Shown here one piece after another: positions 42,049-52,169 of a stretch of 64,000 bases of DNA. The stretch comes from Arsenophonus sp052174475 (GTDB lineage: Bacteria; Pseudomonadota; Gammaproteobacteria; Enterobacterales; Enterobacteriaceae). Made by a program: the position numbers and the translations under genes. Under the pieces are notes generated by a model, which did no database searches, was not told where the DNA came from, and saw only the letters and a program-made list of their open reading frames with translations. The stretch covers positions 88,571 through 152,570 of the forward strand of contig JBQMRO010000049.1 of assembly GCA_052174475.1 (NCBI GenBank), in the 5' to 3' direction. The stretch's first letter is position 1. Each line of letters opens with the position of its first letter.

Positions 42049-44150
42049 TAGTCCAGGACCATTATATAAACCTTAATCGCATAAACATATATTCATAGCA
42101 AGATAGCTATTGAGGATACAGTTGAGAGCAACTTATCATTTTTAATAAGACTCCATTCTCATGTAACTACAATAGTTAAAATCAAAACTGCTCTTTAGAC
42201 AAGTAAGAACTTGCATCTACTTTAGCTATATGTTTGGGGTATATCCGAATTATCGTTGCTAACTAGTAAATAAGATGATGTTCATCATCGATTATCTTGA
42301 AAATATTGTTGGTAGAAATCTATTCTTCTATATGAATGATTTTCACACAACGGTTATCATAAAAAAGCAAATAGTCATACAGATTAAAGAGATTCTTTCT
42401 TTACTCCCTGCCAATATAAAGTTGCATTTCATTAGTTTGCTCGGTGACAATCTATCGAATGATACTGATTCATGCATTAAAGTAACTTATTGCACTTTAA
42501 TCTACCAATATTGTCATAATAAACATATTATGCGCCAGAAACTCTCATTAGAGTTACACAATAACATTGTTGTGAAATCCATGATTGTAAAAAAACATTT
42601 AACAATCTTACTGTAAAGTTCTGTAGTAAAACTAGATCACAAGGATAAATAGTTTAGTTATCTGTAATCTAGGTTGAATAAATTAATTTTATGTTAGTCA
42701 GAAAATAAACAGGTATTGATTTGAAAATAGCATTCATATTCCATCAACGTTTCCTTGCTTCAGCGGCCACAACTAATATAAATGCAGCAAGGTATTATTG
42801 GAGTTAACGAAATATTTTTCCTAAAGGTTTTCAGGGGAAGAATTATACTCCAGATAAGAAAACTAGAAAAGGCAGGATAGGAGGAAATGAAAGAAAAAAA
42901 CAAGTTACGATCTTAATCGCCTGATATAGATAGGGTCATCTATAAGTGATGAGATTCTTAAAGAGTTTAATGCAGAGTATTATACTTAGGCGTTTTTTGA
43001 GCTTATTATAAATAAAAAGTGCATTCTTTGCTCAGATGGGATCTAAATGATAAGAAACACCTATTTGATATCGATCATAAAATTACCACAAACGTCTAGC
43101 AATGTTAATAATCGGAAATTTATTCCTAGAATGAATTCTACATTCAAACCATGAACAGATATTTTAGCTAATTAAAAGAATGACTGAGTAGATTCCATGA
43201 CACGGAATTGTTTTATTTACCGAATTATCTAACATTGAGAAAGGTTATTTGAAATCACAATAATTAAAATATAGATATAGTTATAAATTTTCTATGAAAA
43301 AAGTAATAAGCTTTATTAAAATAGTCTAATAAACACAGCTATATTCTCCATAGTTTATGGACGACACTGTCATCCGATCAGAAAGCCGTAATTTATTTTT
43401 TCTATAAAAAGGTTTCCTCCTATCGATAGATCTATTAGCCAGTCGTATACGAATTACTCCTGAACCCCATATAAGTGCTCAACCTGAGTTAGAACAAGAA
43501 TTATGTAAAACAAGGAAGGAATCCGCAAATTTAAGCATGAAACATTTAAAAACTACGAGTCTATTATTTTTTTCACGTAGATGTGAAATATCTTTTAAAA
43601 ACGCAAAAAAACTCACGATCTTATCTTCAAAATATATAAGATAGGTTGTTCTACATCTCGATGGACTTTATCTGTCTTTACAAGTCAAACAAGCCAAAGA
43701 TATGGAAATACTCAACGTTTCTTACATGCTCTTAACTGAACATTTCCAATGGCTATTCATCGTATTTAGAGATAATAGCAAATAATTTACAGATCGCCTT
43801 TGATCTGTGAAAATATTCAGTTAACGGAAAATATAAATTCTTCCTTCTGTATACAGAAGAGAGATTTGCTATATAATACTAACTTAGCCTGATAATATAT
43901 TTTAAAATAAACAATATGATTTAGCGATTCAATGTGCGTATGGAAAAGAGCTGCAAAGCCATCATTTAATTCTGCTCAAGAGCTTGAGATTACTCTGTAT
44001 CAATATTATTGACTATACAATCAGAAACTACTGCAATCAATATTGCGTAGTAGAAATCTATTTCAAGTCTATAAAAGACTTATTCGAAGTTAAACCTAAT
44101 TAGTTAAAAACTATACTATCTTGGTAGATATAGCAGATAGTTATAAAAAA
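42049..44150 (+). mobile_element. IS481-family element inserted in deoB, itself split by an IS1595-type element
   Basis: The left part (42049-42294) starts CAGGACCATTATATAAACC, like the left ends at 4693 and 59347, and runs to GATTA at 42290-42294. The right part resumes at 43336 (CAGCTATATTCTCC), which continues the same element sequence seen uninterrupted at 4930 and 59604. It carries the transposase C-terminal region (near 43555-44120). The two parts are separated by an IS1595-type relic. Coding sequence is broken by stops in both parts. Confidence 0.78.
42295..43335 (+). mobile_element. IS1595-type relic, copy 6, nested in the IS481 element
   Basis: Contains KQIVIQIKEILSLLPANIKL near 42370, KHLTILL near 42597 (the KTFN-L segment), RWRH/FLASAA remnant near 42745-42770, GVNEIFFLKVF-like residues near 42800, the basic stretch near 42855-42900, and a 3' part near 43150-43260. 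An open frame of 113 codons (42275-42616) covers its N-terminal part but is not a full transposase. Boundaries come from aligning the interrupted IS481 sequence with its intact relatives. Confidence 0.72.
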
Positions 44151-44164
44151 TACTAATTTCTAGG

Positions 44165-44990
44165 TAATCTTATAATTACTACTATTCAGCATAACGCTCT
44201 TAAATCAATTAGGTGAAAATAGCATAAAAACAAATAAACCTATTTATTATATTTCAAGCTATTTAATCTTTTAAATAGCATCTATGAGACGATTTTTGGT
44301 TAAAAATATTTATCAGCTTCGTTAAATAGTGAGAAAGTACTACATGAAGATGCTTATAACGTAAGATATGTTTATTGCTTATAGTCATTTTTTATCAATG
44401 ATAAAGTTATCTGTTTTAAACGTACTAGTGGTAATTGTTGAGGTTATTATGTTAAGCCATCTATACCAACAACTATGCTAAAACTAGCTGAAGAAAAAGC
44501 TGGCAAGGTAGTGTTATACTTGCCAAAACTACAGATATTTATGCCAATCTCGTGTTGCTATACTAAGTAAGTATAGCAACCGCTATTGAAATACTATTTA
44601 GTATGATAATCTTAAGAAAATTAAAAAGCGATAGACACTAACATGGATTTACTAATTTTATAAATTTTAATTTTTCATATAGATACCTCGAGATGGTACA
44701 CGGATTATACAGTTGGACTAGAGTTATTTAATAATCGTTTTTATAAATTTTGGTATTAGTTGAGAACTAGGATAGTTTAATTATTAGAACTAATCATGAT
44801 TGAGATGCCATTTGGTCAGAAACTGATAATACACAAGAAAATACTCCTATTTAATTTTTAATCTACAAGTAAAACCTAAAGCACTAAGGTCATTGACAAA
44901 CCTTTTCTAATATTGGATAAACGGTTGTGCGATATTTTCGTTTATTGCCAATGACATGATATGAGATATGGCAAAACAATACTTTAAGTA
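44165..44990 (+). pseudogene. deoB: 3' part of decayed deoB (phosphopentomutase)
   Basis: Continuation of the deoB relic after the nested insertions. From about 44195, LGENSIKTNKPIYYIS matches LGEEHMKTGKPIFYTS. Near 44440, VKPSIPTTMLKLAEEKAGKV matches [20 protein letters not shown], followed by LPKLQIFMPI for VGKIADIYAN. The C-terminus near 44830-44960, NTQENTPI and FSNIG-TVVRYFR, matches HTREHIPV and FADIGQTLAKYFG. Frames change repeatedly. A perfect 11-bp hairpin lies at 44554-44580. deoD starts 63 bp later, as in the ancestral operon. Confidence 0.83.
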
Positions 44991-45052
44991 TAATAGAAGA
45001 TGTTTGTTTATATTCCCGATTTTATCAATAAGTAATATAAGGAAATTTATTT

Positions 45053-45766
45053 ATGGCCACCACACATATTAATGCTGATATGGGCGATTTTGCGGAAGTG
45101 ATATTGATGCCAGGAGATCCTTTACGCGCAAAACATATTGCAGAAAATTATTTCACCGATAGCCGTCAGGTAAATAATGTTCGTGGTATGTTAGGTTTTA
45201 CTGGAAATTATCAAGGCCGTAGTATTTCTGTAATGGGACATGGTATTGGAATTCCTTCTTGTTCAATTTACATGAAAGAATTAATTACTGACTTTGGTGT
45301 TAAAACAATAATACGAGTTGGATCCTGCGGTGCTATTAGCCAGGAAGTGAAGTTACACGACATTATTATCGGCCTTGGAGCATCCACTGATTCTAAAGTT
45401 AATCGGTTAAAATTTAATGATAATGATTTTTCAGCTATTGCAGATTATGATCTAGTTCATAATGCTATTACTGCAGCTAAAGCAAAGAATGTCAACGTTC
45501 GAGTAGGTAATATTTTCTCTACTGATCTTTTTTATACATCTCAAATGCAAGTATTTGATACAATGGAAAAATATGGTATTCTAGGAGTAGAAATGGAAGC
45601 TGCTGGTATGTATAGCATTGCGGCAGAATATGGTATAAAAGCACTAACTATTTGTACGGTTTCTGATCATATTCGTCGTTGCGAAAAAACAACTGCAATA
45701 GAGCGGCAAACGACATTTAATGAGATGGTTGAAATTGCATTAGAATCAATATTATTACTGGATTAA
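45053..45766 (+). CDS. deoD: Purine-nucleoside phosphorylase DeoD-type
   Basis: DeoD splits purine (deoxy)nucleosides with phosphate to the base and (deoxy)ribose 1-phosphate; it is a cytosolic hexamer. The 237 residues are full length. Conserved parts are MATTHINADMGDFAEVILMP at the start, GDPLRAKHIAE with phosphate-binding residues, GMGI-type segment VMGHGIGIPSCSIYMKEL, VGSCGAIS, and GVEMEAAGMYSIAAE followed by CTVSDHI, which holds the catalytic aspartate. A good ribosome-binding site (AAGGAA) precedes the ATG. With deoB and deoC lost, the sugar phosphate cannot be catabolised by this operon; base salvage, or synthesis of nucleosides in reverse, is the likely use. That is inference. Confidence 0.97.
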   Translation: MATTHINADMGDFAEVILMPGDPLRAKHIAENYFTDSRQVNNVRGMLGFTGNYQGRSISVMGHGIGIPSCSIYMKELITDFGVKTIIRVGSCGAISQEVKLHDIIIGLGASTDSKVNRLKFNDNDFSAIADYDLVHNAITAAKAKNVNVRVGNIFSTDLFYTSQMQVFDTMEKYGILGVEMEAAGMYSIAAEYGIKALTICTVSDHIRRCEKTTAIERQTTFNEMVEIALESILLLD

Positions 45767-45797
45767 AAATAAATCATTAAATTAAAATCAAAGAAAA

Positions 45798-45847
45798 AAA
45801 CAGATTAAATTTGTTTTAGTAATTTTTATTTCTTTTCTAATCTGTTT
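45798..45847 (+). terminator. Possible terminator after deoD
   Basis: Perfect 10-bp arms (45798-45807 and 45838-45847; AAACAGATTA with its complement) enclose a 30-base loop about 30 bp after the deoD stop. No clear T-run follows on the plus strand apart from the TTT within the arm, so termination is only plausible. Confidence 0.35.
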
Positions 45848-46099
45848 ATTACAGATAAACTATTTATTTTTGATAAATAAGGTATTATTGATCAATGTAT
45901 CATTATCGATCTATATGATCTTAGTTAGAATAAAACCGATAGGGGTAGTACTACTAGTAACATAATTCTTAATAAATTAACTATATTAGCTAATTATTTA
46001 AATCTTAAACTAACTCGATGAGTATTAATTATTAATATAAAAAGCCTTTTGATCTTTCTTATCAAGGATAAGAATAGAGAAGAGTTATGCTGATTAATT

Positions 46100-47415
46100 T
46101 ATTAATAATTTTAACAAAATACATATTGTATACCATGAAAGTCTACCATAGAAGTAATCTATAAAAAGCAGATATCACCTGTGATTCTTTGCATGAACTC
46201 ATCCGTAATTACGTCAAGGAGTTGATAAGCACTGCTGTTGAGACGGACCTAAAAGACATAATGAATATTGCTTGTTGACGAGCATCATTGTCGTTATCCG
46301 TAACAGTTATTTGCCAAAATTAATTATACATATTAGGGAGTATTGGTGATATTGAGATTAAAATGCTTACGATTAAGGGAGATCGTAGTGTCGACAGAAT
46401 ATGCTTTAAGAGCTCGTTGCTTCCTTATTTGGAACCTGCAAAAATGGCGAAGAATTACTACTATGGTAGATATCTAGAAAGAGCATATCAACCGGTGATT
46501 GTACGAAGCTTTAGGTTTTCTCAATAAGAAAGTATATGACGCTTCTCTGTCAGAGAAGCGTCAGCAAACTAAAATAGTAATACCTTGAAGAGCACAGGAT
46601 AGGTAGTGTGTACCTTGCATGATTTTAAGCGATACGCGTTATTTTTTTCTTGGCTGAAGGCATATTCCGCTCTGTCAAAAGCAAGATGATTGTTTTTACT
46701 TTCTGGTTATTGTCTGCATCACTGCGCATGGATATAAAGAGTTTGTTGTGGTCAAATATAATTATTTAAAGTTAGAAGCAAGCTAAGCACACGCTGCTTA
46801 ACTTTATTCCAATGTTCTTGCTACTGGATGACGATGCCCTTGGTTTTTTGGAATGCAATGAACAAAGATATTCCTGGACATATGGAACAAACGTCATTAG
46901 CTACATAAAATAACTAATGCAGTTGCATCACACTACAATGTGATGCAACTAAAAATTAAAGTGGAGTTAGTTGCATGAGATCTGGTTAATAGAGAGTCCA
47001 TACGCCACTAATAAAGTCATTAATATTTTTGTTTGGAAAATTATTAGGATAAGGTATTCATGCAGCGATGAAGAAGTTAGAGAAAAAGCGAAAAGAGCTT
47101 CTGGCATTCTATGCCTTCCCGTCATCCGCATTAGGCGTCAATAAGAATAACCAATTTGATTAATTCAGCTTTTTCAAGAATAAGGCTATGAATATCTGAC
47201 GCGCGAAGCATTGTTGTTCTAGAAAATAACTATTTCAATAGTTTCTGAACCTTTCTCTTCATCTTAAAAAGATGAAACTGATTAAGGGAATTTAATCTAC
47301 TGTAACTCTTGTAAAAAACTTCGTCTAATTTAAGAATAAAAAAACAAATTCACGAAGTATCAGAGTGGAACATTAGCATGACCATATCATGCAATAGATT
47401 TATTAAAATCTCACA
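46100..47415 (+). mobile_element. IS256-family relic, near full length
   Basis: Plus-strand fragments in order: ADITCDSLHELIRN near 46170, STAVETDLKD near 46230, GDIEIKMLTIKGDRS near 46345 (family segment GDVEIKVPKVRDRSG), SSLLPYLEPAKMAKN near 46410, a helix region near 46520-46590, and the C-terminal part near 47060-47200 with AFYAFPSSALGVNKN-like residues. The right end TAGATTTATTAA is near 47395. It sits between deoD and ispG, where hisS and bamB-region genes would be expected near ispG. Stops occur throughout. Confidence 0.75.
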
Positions 47416-47436
47416 TCATTAACTAATATAATTAAA

Positions 47437-48558
47437 TCACTTATCTAATTTTTCGATATCAATCCGCCGATTTTTATCTAACATAACGGCTTTTGCTCGA
47501 ATTTTAGCTTCAAACTGATCGATCATATTAACATTATCTAAACGCTCTTTTTGACGAACACCATCTTCATAAAATCCACTCTTTATTCTTGCCCCTGTTA
47601 CGCCAATGGTAGAAACCTCTGCTTCACCAGGACCATTAACAACACAACCAATAATTGAGACGTCCATTGGAGTAATAATATCTTCTAACCGCTCCTCTAG
47701 TGTATTAACAGTACCAATGACATCAAACTCTTGACGTGAACAGGTTGGACAAGTAATAAAATTAATACCTCGCGAGCGGATACGAAGAGATTTTAAAATA
47801 TCAAAACCAACTTTAACTTCTTCAATCGGATCAGCGGATAATGAGATACGTAATGTATCACCAATTCCCTCAGATAATAATATTCCCAGTCCGATAGCAG
47901 ATTTTACTGAACCTGCACGTGTTCCACCAGCTTCAGTAATACCTAAGTGCAAGGGTTGATCAATTTTATTGGCCAGTAAACGATATGCATCTACAGCTAA
48001 AAAAACATCTGAAGCTTTCACGCTAATTTTAAACTGATCAAAATTTAATCTATCCAATATATCCACATGCCGCATAGCTGATTCAACTAACGCTTCCGGC
48101 GTGGACTTACCATATTTTTTTTGAATATCTTTTTCTAATGAACCACTATTAACGCCGATCCGAATCGGAAAATTTTTATCACGAGCGCAATCAATAACCT
48201 GACGAATACGCTCTTCATTACCAATATTCCCCGGATTAATGCGTAAACAATCCACACCATATTCAGCAACTTTTAGTGCAATACGATAATCAAAATGAAT
48301 ATCAGCAATAACAGGAACATTAACTTGCTGTTTAATAAGCTTAAACGCTTTAGCTGCATCCATTGTAGGCACAGAAACACGTACAATATCAACACCTGCT
48401 TGTTCTAAAGATTTAATTTGCTTAACTGTAGCTGCAACATCCGTTGTCCGTGTGTTTGTCATAGATTGTACTGTGATTGGTGCGCCATCACCAACGGGAA
48501 CGTTACCTACATAAATGCACGTTGATTTACGCCTTTTTATTGGTAATTGATTATTCAT
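47437..48558 (-). CDS. ispG: 4-hydroxy-3-methylbut-2-enyl diphosphate synthase (flavodoxin)
   Basis: IspG, a 4Fe-4S enzyme, converts MEcPP to HMBPP in the MEP isoprenoid pathway, in which Dxr (61989-63191) acts first. I choose the ATG at 48558: it follows an AGGAG site and gives MNNQLPIKRRKSTCIYVGNV, matching the E. coli start, for 373 residues. An ATG 19 codons upstream is open but not homologous. Cluster cysteines are in CPTCSRQEFDV near residue 269 and GCVVNGPGEA near 304. TIM-barrel landmarks GAPITVQSMTNTRTTD, VPVIADIHFDYRIAL and CLRINPGNIG are present. It lies downstream of rodZ, the usual order. Confidence 0.97.
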   Translation of the reverse strand: MNNQLPIKRRKSTCIYVGNVPVGDGAPITVQSMTNTRTTDVAATVKQIKSLEQAGVDIVRVSVPTMDAAKAFKLIKQQVNVPVIADIHFDYRIALKVAEYGVDCLRINPGNIGNEERIRQVIDCARDKNFPIRIGVNSGSLEKDIQKKYGKSTPEALVESAMRHVDILDRLNFDQFKISVKASDVFLAVDAYRLLANKIDQPLHLGITEAGGTRAGSVKSAIGLGILLSEGIGDTLRISLSADPIEEVKVGFDILKSLRIRSRGINFITCPTCSRQEFDVIGTVNTLEERLEDIITPMDVSIIGCVVNGPGEAEVSTIGVTGARIKSGFYEDGVRQKERLDNVNMIDQFEAKIRAKAVMLDKNRRIDIEKLDK

Positions 48559-48685
48559 GCACTCTCCTACAGCATCTATATTTAATATATACGTTTTTTC
48601 TATAATTAAAGCCATCGAGTTAATGATGGCTTATTATTTGTTAAAAATTTATCATTATTTATAGACGTTGTTTTAGAATATTTAT

Positions 48686-49717
48686 TTACAATCCAGGCAA
48701 TTTAAACTTAGCTGGACGATTAATTTTAATAAAGTGATTTAGATCAATAGAATTACCTTTGAATAGTAGATTAACATTAGCAGGTATACCGATATTAAAT
48801 TGGTAAGGAAGTTCACCATTTAATTCAAGTTTCTGACCTGCATTTTTAGTACCACTAAATAAAATCTTACCTTTAGCATCAGTAACTTCTAACCAGGATT
48901 TCCCTTTAAAGTTCATTACAACCCCATTACAAGATTCTATTCTTTGATAATCAATATCAGTAAAAGTTTCTACTGTTCTATATCGTTCTAGACTGTCATT
49001 ATTAACAGTAACACTGCCTGGCAATACCGATGTTTTTACTTCTGTTGGAAGTACTGATTTGATATTAAAATTTATACCATTATTTTTTAGTTTTTCAGGA
49101 ATTAATGTGGTTTTAGATGTCGGTAATGCGATATTATCAGCTATCGCTGATGTTACCGGTTGGTTATTAGTTTCTAATAATAATGCATTTACATTATTTT
49201 TTTCAGTCTCTTCTAGTATATTTGAGGTATAAGAAAGTGGATCTACCTGTAGTAGAGAAGTATTAGAGCGATTCTGTTTAGCCATAGTAACAATTTCTTG
49301 TTTTTGTGCTTTATAATCCTGCCACCACCAAATACATATCATAGTAGTACAAATAATGATAATTAACCAGGTAAATTTCATTAACCAACCTTCCCATTTC
49401 TTGCGTGTTTTTCCTAGGGAATAACTTTGTATAGGAGAAATTACTACTACTTTTGCTGGTGAATGTTTATTCAATAATTCAAGGATTTCTTTTTCTGGAA
49501 TATTTACTAATTTTGCATAAGAACGAATATAACCACGCAAGAAAGTAGGATCAACATTATGGGAATTGCTATCTTCTTCTATCTTACGTACTGTGCATAC
49601 TTTTAAGCAAAGTCGCTCGGCAACGCTTTCTCGTGAAAGACCAAGCGCTTCACGTTCCTGCAATAATCGTTGACCAATGGTGATTTCTGTTTTTTCTGTT
49701 TTAGATTTGCTATTCAT
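48686..49717 (-). CDS. rodZ: Cytoskeleton protein RodZ
   Basis: RodZ is a bitopic inner-membrane protein that binds MreB and maintains rod shape. The 343 residues contain an N-terminal helix-turn-helix domain at about 14-85 (IGQRLLQEREALGLSRESVA and VDPTFLRGYIRSYAKL), a basic juxtamembrane stretch (KTRKKWEGWLMK), one transmembrane helix at about 117-137, a variable periplasmic linker, and a C-terminal beta domain (about 255-340; CNGVVMNFKGKSWLEVTDAK). It matches the family length closely. Its retention together with mreB and mreC points to a cell that may still be rod-shaped. It lies 128 bp upstream of ispG. Confidence 0.95.
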   Translation of the reverse strand: MNSKSKTEKTEITIGQRLLQEREALGLSRESVAERLCLKVCTVRKIEEDSNSHNVDPTFLRGYIRSYAKLVNIPEKEILELLNKHSPAKVVVISPIQSYSLGKTRKKWEGWLMKFTWLIIIICTTMICIWWWQDYKAQKQEIVTMAKQNRSNTSLLQVDPLSYTSNILEETEKNNVNALLLETNNQPVTSAIADNIALPTSKTTLIPEKLKNNGINFNIKSVLPTEVKTSVLPGSVTVNNDSLERYRTVETFTDIDYQRIESCNGVVMNFKGKSWLEVTDAKGKILFSGTKNAGQKLELNGELPYQFNIGIPANVNLLFKGNSIDLNHFIKINRPAKFKLPGL

Positions 49718-50328
49718 TCGTGGGAATATTGTTCTTTTTTGAGTTTTAACATCATGAAGGCTTTTAAAAAAACTTTATATATAAGTTAATAAAAATCTTC
49801 ATACCGATAATATTTCTTACTTTATTTTTGAAATATTTTCACAATTCAAGCCCACTTACCTTCTTCCTCTTTCCTTAATTTAATCATCTCTTCAGATATA
49901 TTTAGAAAATAAAAGCCTAAATAGTAATATAGGATTACTTATATTATTGATTACTGATGAACTAATTGTTATTGTAAAATACTTTAATATTAAAGTTGAT
50001 TACATTATTCTAAATCATAATGATTGCATACCTGAATTAGCCATCTCATTTTAACTCTGTAAGCATTTATCTTCTCAAGAAGATAAGATGCGTCTGGAGA
50101 ATTCCCTACTGATAAAATCAGTAATGCCTATCTATTTACATGATGTCACAATTGCAATATCAAAAATATTACTAATACTAGTATATCCTATTAATAAAAC
50201 CAATTAATAAAAAATTAATGATAGATATCCTTATTATGTCACTCTTATTTATTTATATAGCTAGCAATAAAAGAAATTATGACATCTAATATATTTTATT
50301 TATATAATTAGTACTCAGACCGCTTTTA
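49718..50328. other. AT-rich spacer between rodZ and rlmN
   Basis: In some enterobacteria and relatives a pilW-like gene lies here; I could not recognise one. There is no open frame and no repeat shared with other parts of the window. It is probably eroded DNA. Confidence 0.5.
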
Positions 50329-51492
50329 CTATAATTGGTTCACTAATAAGGCATTTTTCAATACTTGTTTTCTTCGATCAATAACATTGCCCGATAATTG
50401 ACCGCATGCAGCATTAATATCATCACCACGAGTTTTACGCACAATAGTAGTATAACCATATTTCATTAATACTTTTGCAAAACGATCAATACAGCTATTA
50501 GAGCTGCATCTGTAAGGCGCATTAGGAAATGAATTCCAAGGAATTAAATTAATTTTGCTAGGAGTATCCTTAAGACATTTAGCTAACTGATGTGCATGTT
50601 CAATACTATCATTCACACCATTTAGCATGACATATTCAACAGTTACACGTCCATGATTTGCATTAGTTTTAGTTAGATAGCGCCGAACACTAGCCAGAAA
50701 AGTTTCGATGTTATATTTTTTATTAATAGGTAGAATCTCATTACGAATTTCATTCGTAGGAGCATGCAAGGAAATTGCCAACGCAACATCAATCATATCA
50801 CCCAATTTATCAAGGGCAGGTACAATACCAGAAGTTGATAAAGTCACTCGTCGTTTTGATAATCCAAAACCAAAATCATCCATCATAATTTCCATTGCTG
50901 GAATAACATTATTTAGATTTAATAAAGGCTCTCCCATTCCCATCATTACAACATTAGTAATTGGACGCCGCCCTTTAGATTTTAAAGAGCTAATAACTTT
51001 AGTAGCTCTCCACACCTGACCTATGATTTCTGAAACATGTAAATTACGATTAAAACCTTGCTGTGCGGTTAAACAAAACTTGCACTTAAGAGCACAGCCA
51101 ACTTGAGAAGAGACACAAAGTGTCGCCCGATTATCTTCAGGAATATAGACTGTTTCAACTTGTTGTTCAATTACTGTTATTGCCCATTTGATCGTGCCAT
51201 CAGAAGAACGCCACTCTTGCGCAATTTTAGGCGCCCGAATTTCGGCAATGGCCTTTAATTTAGTCCGTAACACCTTATTAATATCAGTCATTAAATTAAA
51301 ATCATCATAACAATGGTGATAAATCCATTTCATTACTTGATCGGCCCGAAATGCCTTTTCCCCCATATCACTAAAGAATTTCCGCATCTGTTTACGATTC
51401 ATATCCAACAAATTTACTTTTGCTGATTTTTTAACAGAAGAAAAAGAGGGGACACAAGATCGTGCTATTGTTTTATATTGAAACATCTTCAT
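50329..51492 (-). CDS. rlmN: Dual-specificity 23S rRNA/tRNA adenine-C2 methyltransferase (radical SAM)
   Basis: RlmN methylates C2 of A2503 in 23S rRNA and of A37 in some tRNAs by a radical SAM mechanism. The 387 residues hold the cluster motif CALKCKFC near residue 132 and the methyl-carrying cysteine region GDDINAACGQLSG near 358. Other parts are SSDGTIKWAI, VETVYIPEDNRATLCVSSQV, NVVMMGMGEPLLNLNNV and LSTSGIVPALDKLGDMIDVA. A few catalytic-neighbourhood changes, such as FCLTAQQG for FCSTAQQG, are conservative in position. An N-terminal basic stretch of about 25 residues is not conserved. It lies between ndk and rodZ. Confidence 0.97.
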   Translation of the reverse strand: MKMFQYKTIARSCVPSFSSVKKSAKVNLLDMNRKQMRKFFSDMGEKAFRADQVMKWIYHHCYDDFNLMTDINKVLRTKLKAIAEIRAPKIAQEWRSSDGTIKWAITVIEQQVETVYIPEDNRATLCVSSQVGCALKCKFCLTAQQGFNRNLHVSEIIGQVWRATKVISSLKSKGRRPITNVVMMGMGEPLLNLNNVIPAMEIMMDDFGFGLSKRRVTLSTSGIVPALDKLGDMIDVALAISLHAPTNEIRNEILPINKKYNIETFLASVRRYLTKTNANHGRVTVEYVMLNGVNDSIEHAHQLAKCLKDTPSKINLIPWNSFPNAPYRCSSNSCIDRFAKVLMKYGYTTIVRKTRGDDINAACGQLSGNVIDRRKQVLKNALLVNQL

Positions 51493-51671
51493 TGCCTCAT
51501 TTTTACACTTTTCGGCAAAATTGCAGATTTTTAATAATTAACTATATTTATTGATACTAAATATTATTTTAATAGATTTACATACCCATATAGCCTTGCA
51601 AAAAAATACTTAACAAGGTAAGGTATTTTATAAACCTTATTAAATTTGTTAAAAAATCTTTTTTCTGTTTA

Positions 51672-52097
51672 TTATCGCGAATAAATTTCGTTTTCAGTAA
51701 AGAAAAAAGTAATTTCTCGCTCTGCCGATATGACAGAATCTGAGCCATGTACTGCATTTTCGATAAAACTATCTGAATAATCAGCACGTAATGTCCCTAA
51801 CAATCCCTTAGCATGGTAATCCATTGCACCCATCAAATCACGATAACGCTGTATAGCATCATTGGCCGCTAAAATTTGTAACATTATGGGGCCTGAAGCC
51901 ATAAACTCGACTAATTCAGAAAAAAAAGGCTTACATTTATGCTCAATATAAAATGCAGATGCCTGTTCTTTGTTTAAACGCACCATTTTAGCAGCAATAA
52001 TTTGAAATCCAGATTTCTCAAAACGGCTATAAATTTCACCAATTACATTTTTTTTAATCGCATTTGGCTTAATAATAGAAAATGTACGTTGCATCAT
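51672..52097 (-). CDS. ndk: Nucleoside diphosphate kinase
   Basis: Ndk transfers the gamma phosphate between nucleoside triphosphates and diphosphates through a phosphohistidine. The 141-residue protein is normal in length. It starts MMQRTFSIIKPNAIKKNVIG and carries the active-site motif NAVHGSDSV near residue 112 with the phosphorylated histidine; TLRADYSDS precedes it. The segment GAMDYHAKGLLGTLRAD differs from the commoner GATNPANALAGTLRAD at several positions, which may reflect relaxed selection. It heads the minus-strand ndk-rlmN-rodZ-ispG series. Confidence 0.95.
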   Translation of the reverse strand: MMQRTFSIIKPNAIKKNVIGEIYSRFEKSGFQIIAAKMVRLNKEQASAFYIEHKCKPFFSELVEFMASGPIMLQILAANDAIQRYRDLMGAMDYHAKGLLGTLRADYSDSFIENAVHGSDSVISAEREITFFFTENEIYSR

Positions 52098-52169
52098 AAT
52101 CAGAAATCCTCTTTGCTATCGTTTCATCATGAAATTTCGTCTTGCATCCATGCTACTGTAAGTTATACT

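Noticed and set aside
42275..42616. A 113-codon open frame as a real small protein
   Set aside because: It spans the IS481-IS1595 junction and the N-terminal part of the IS1595-type relic; the rest of the transposase is broken.
48559..48615. Upstream ATG of ispG adding 19 residues
   Set aside because: The extra residues have no counterpart in IspG, while ATG 48558 has an AGGAG site and restores the usual N-terminus.
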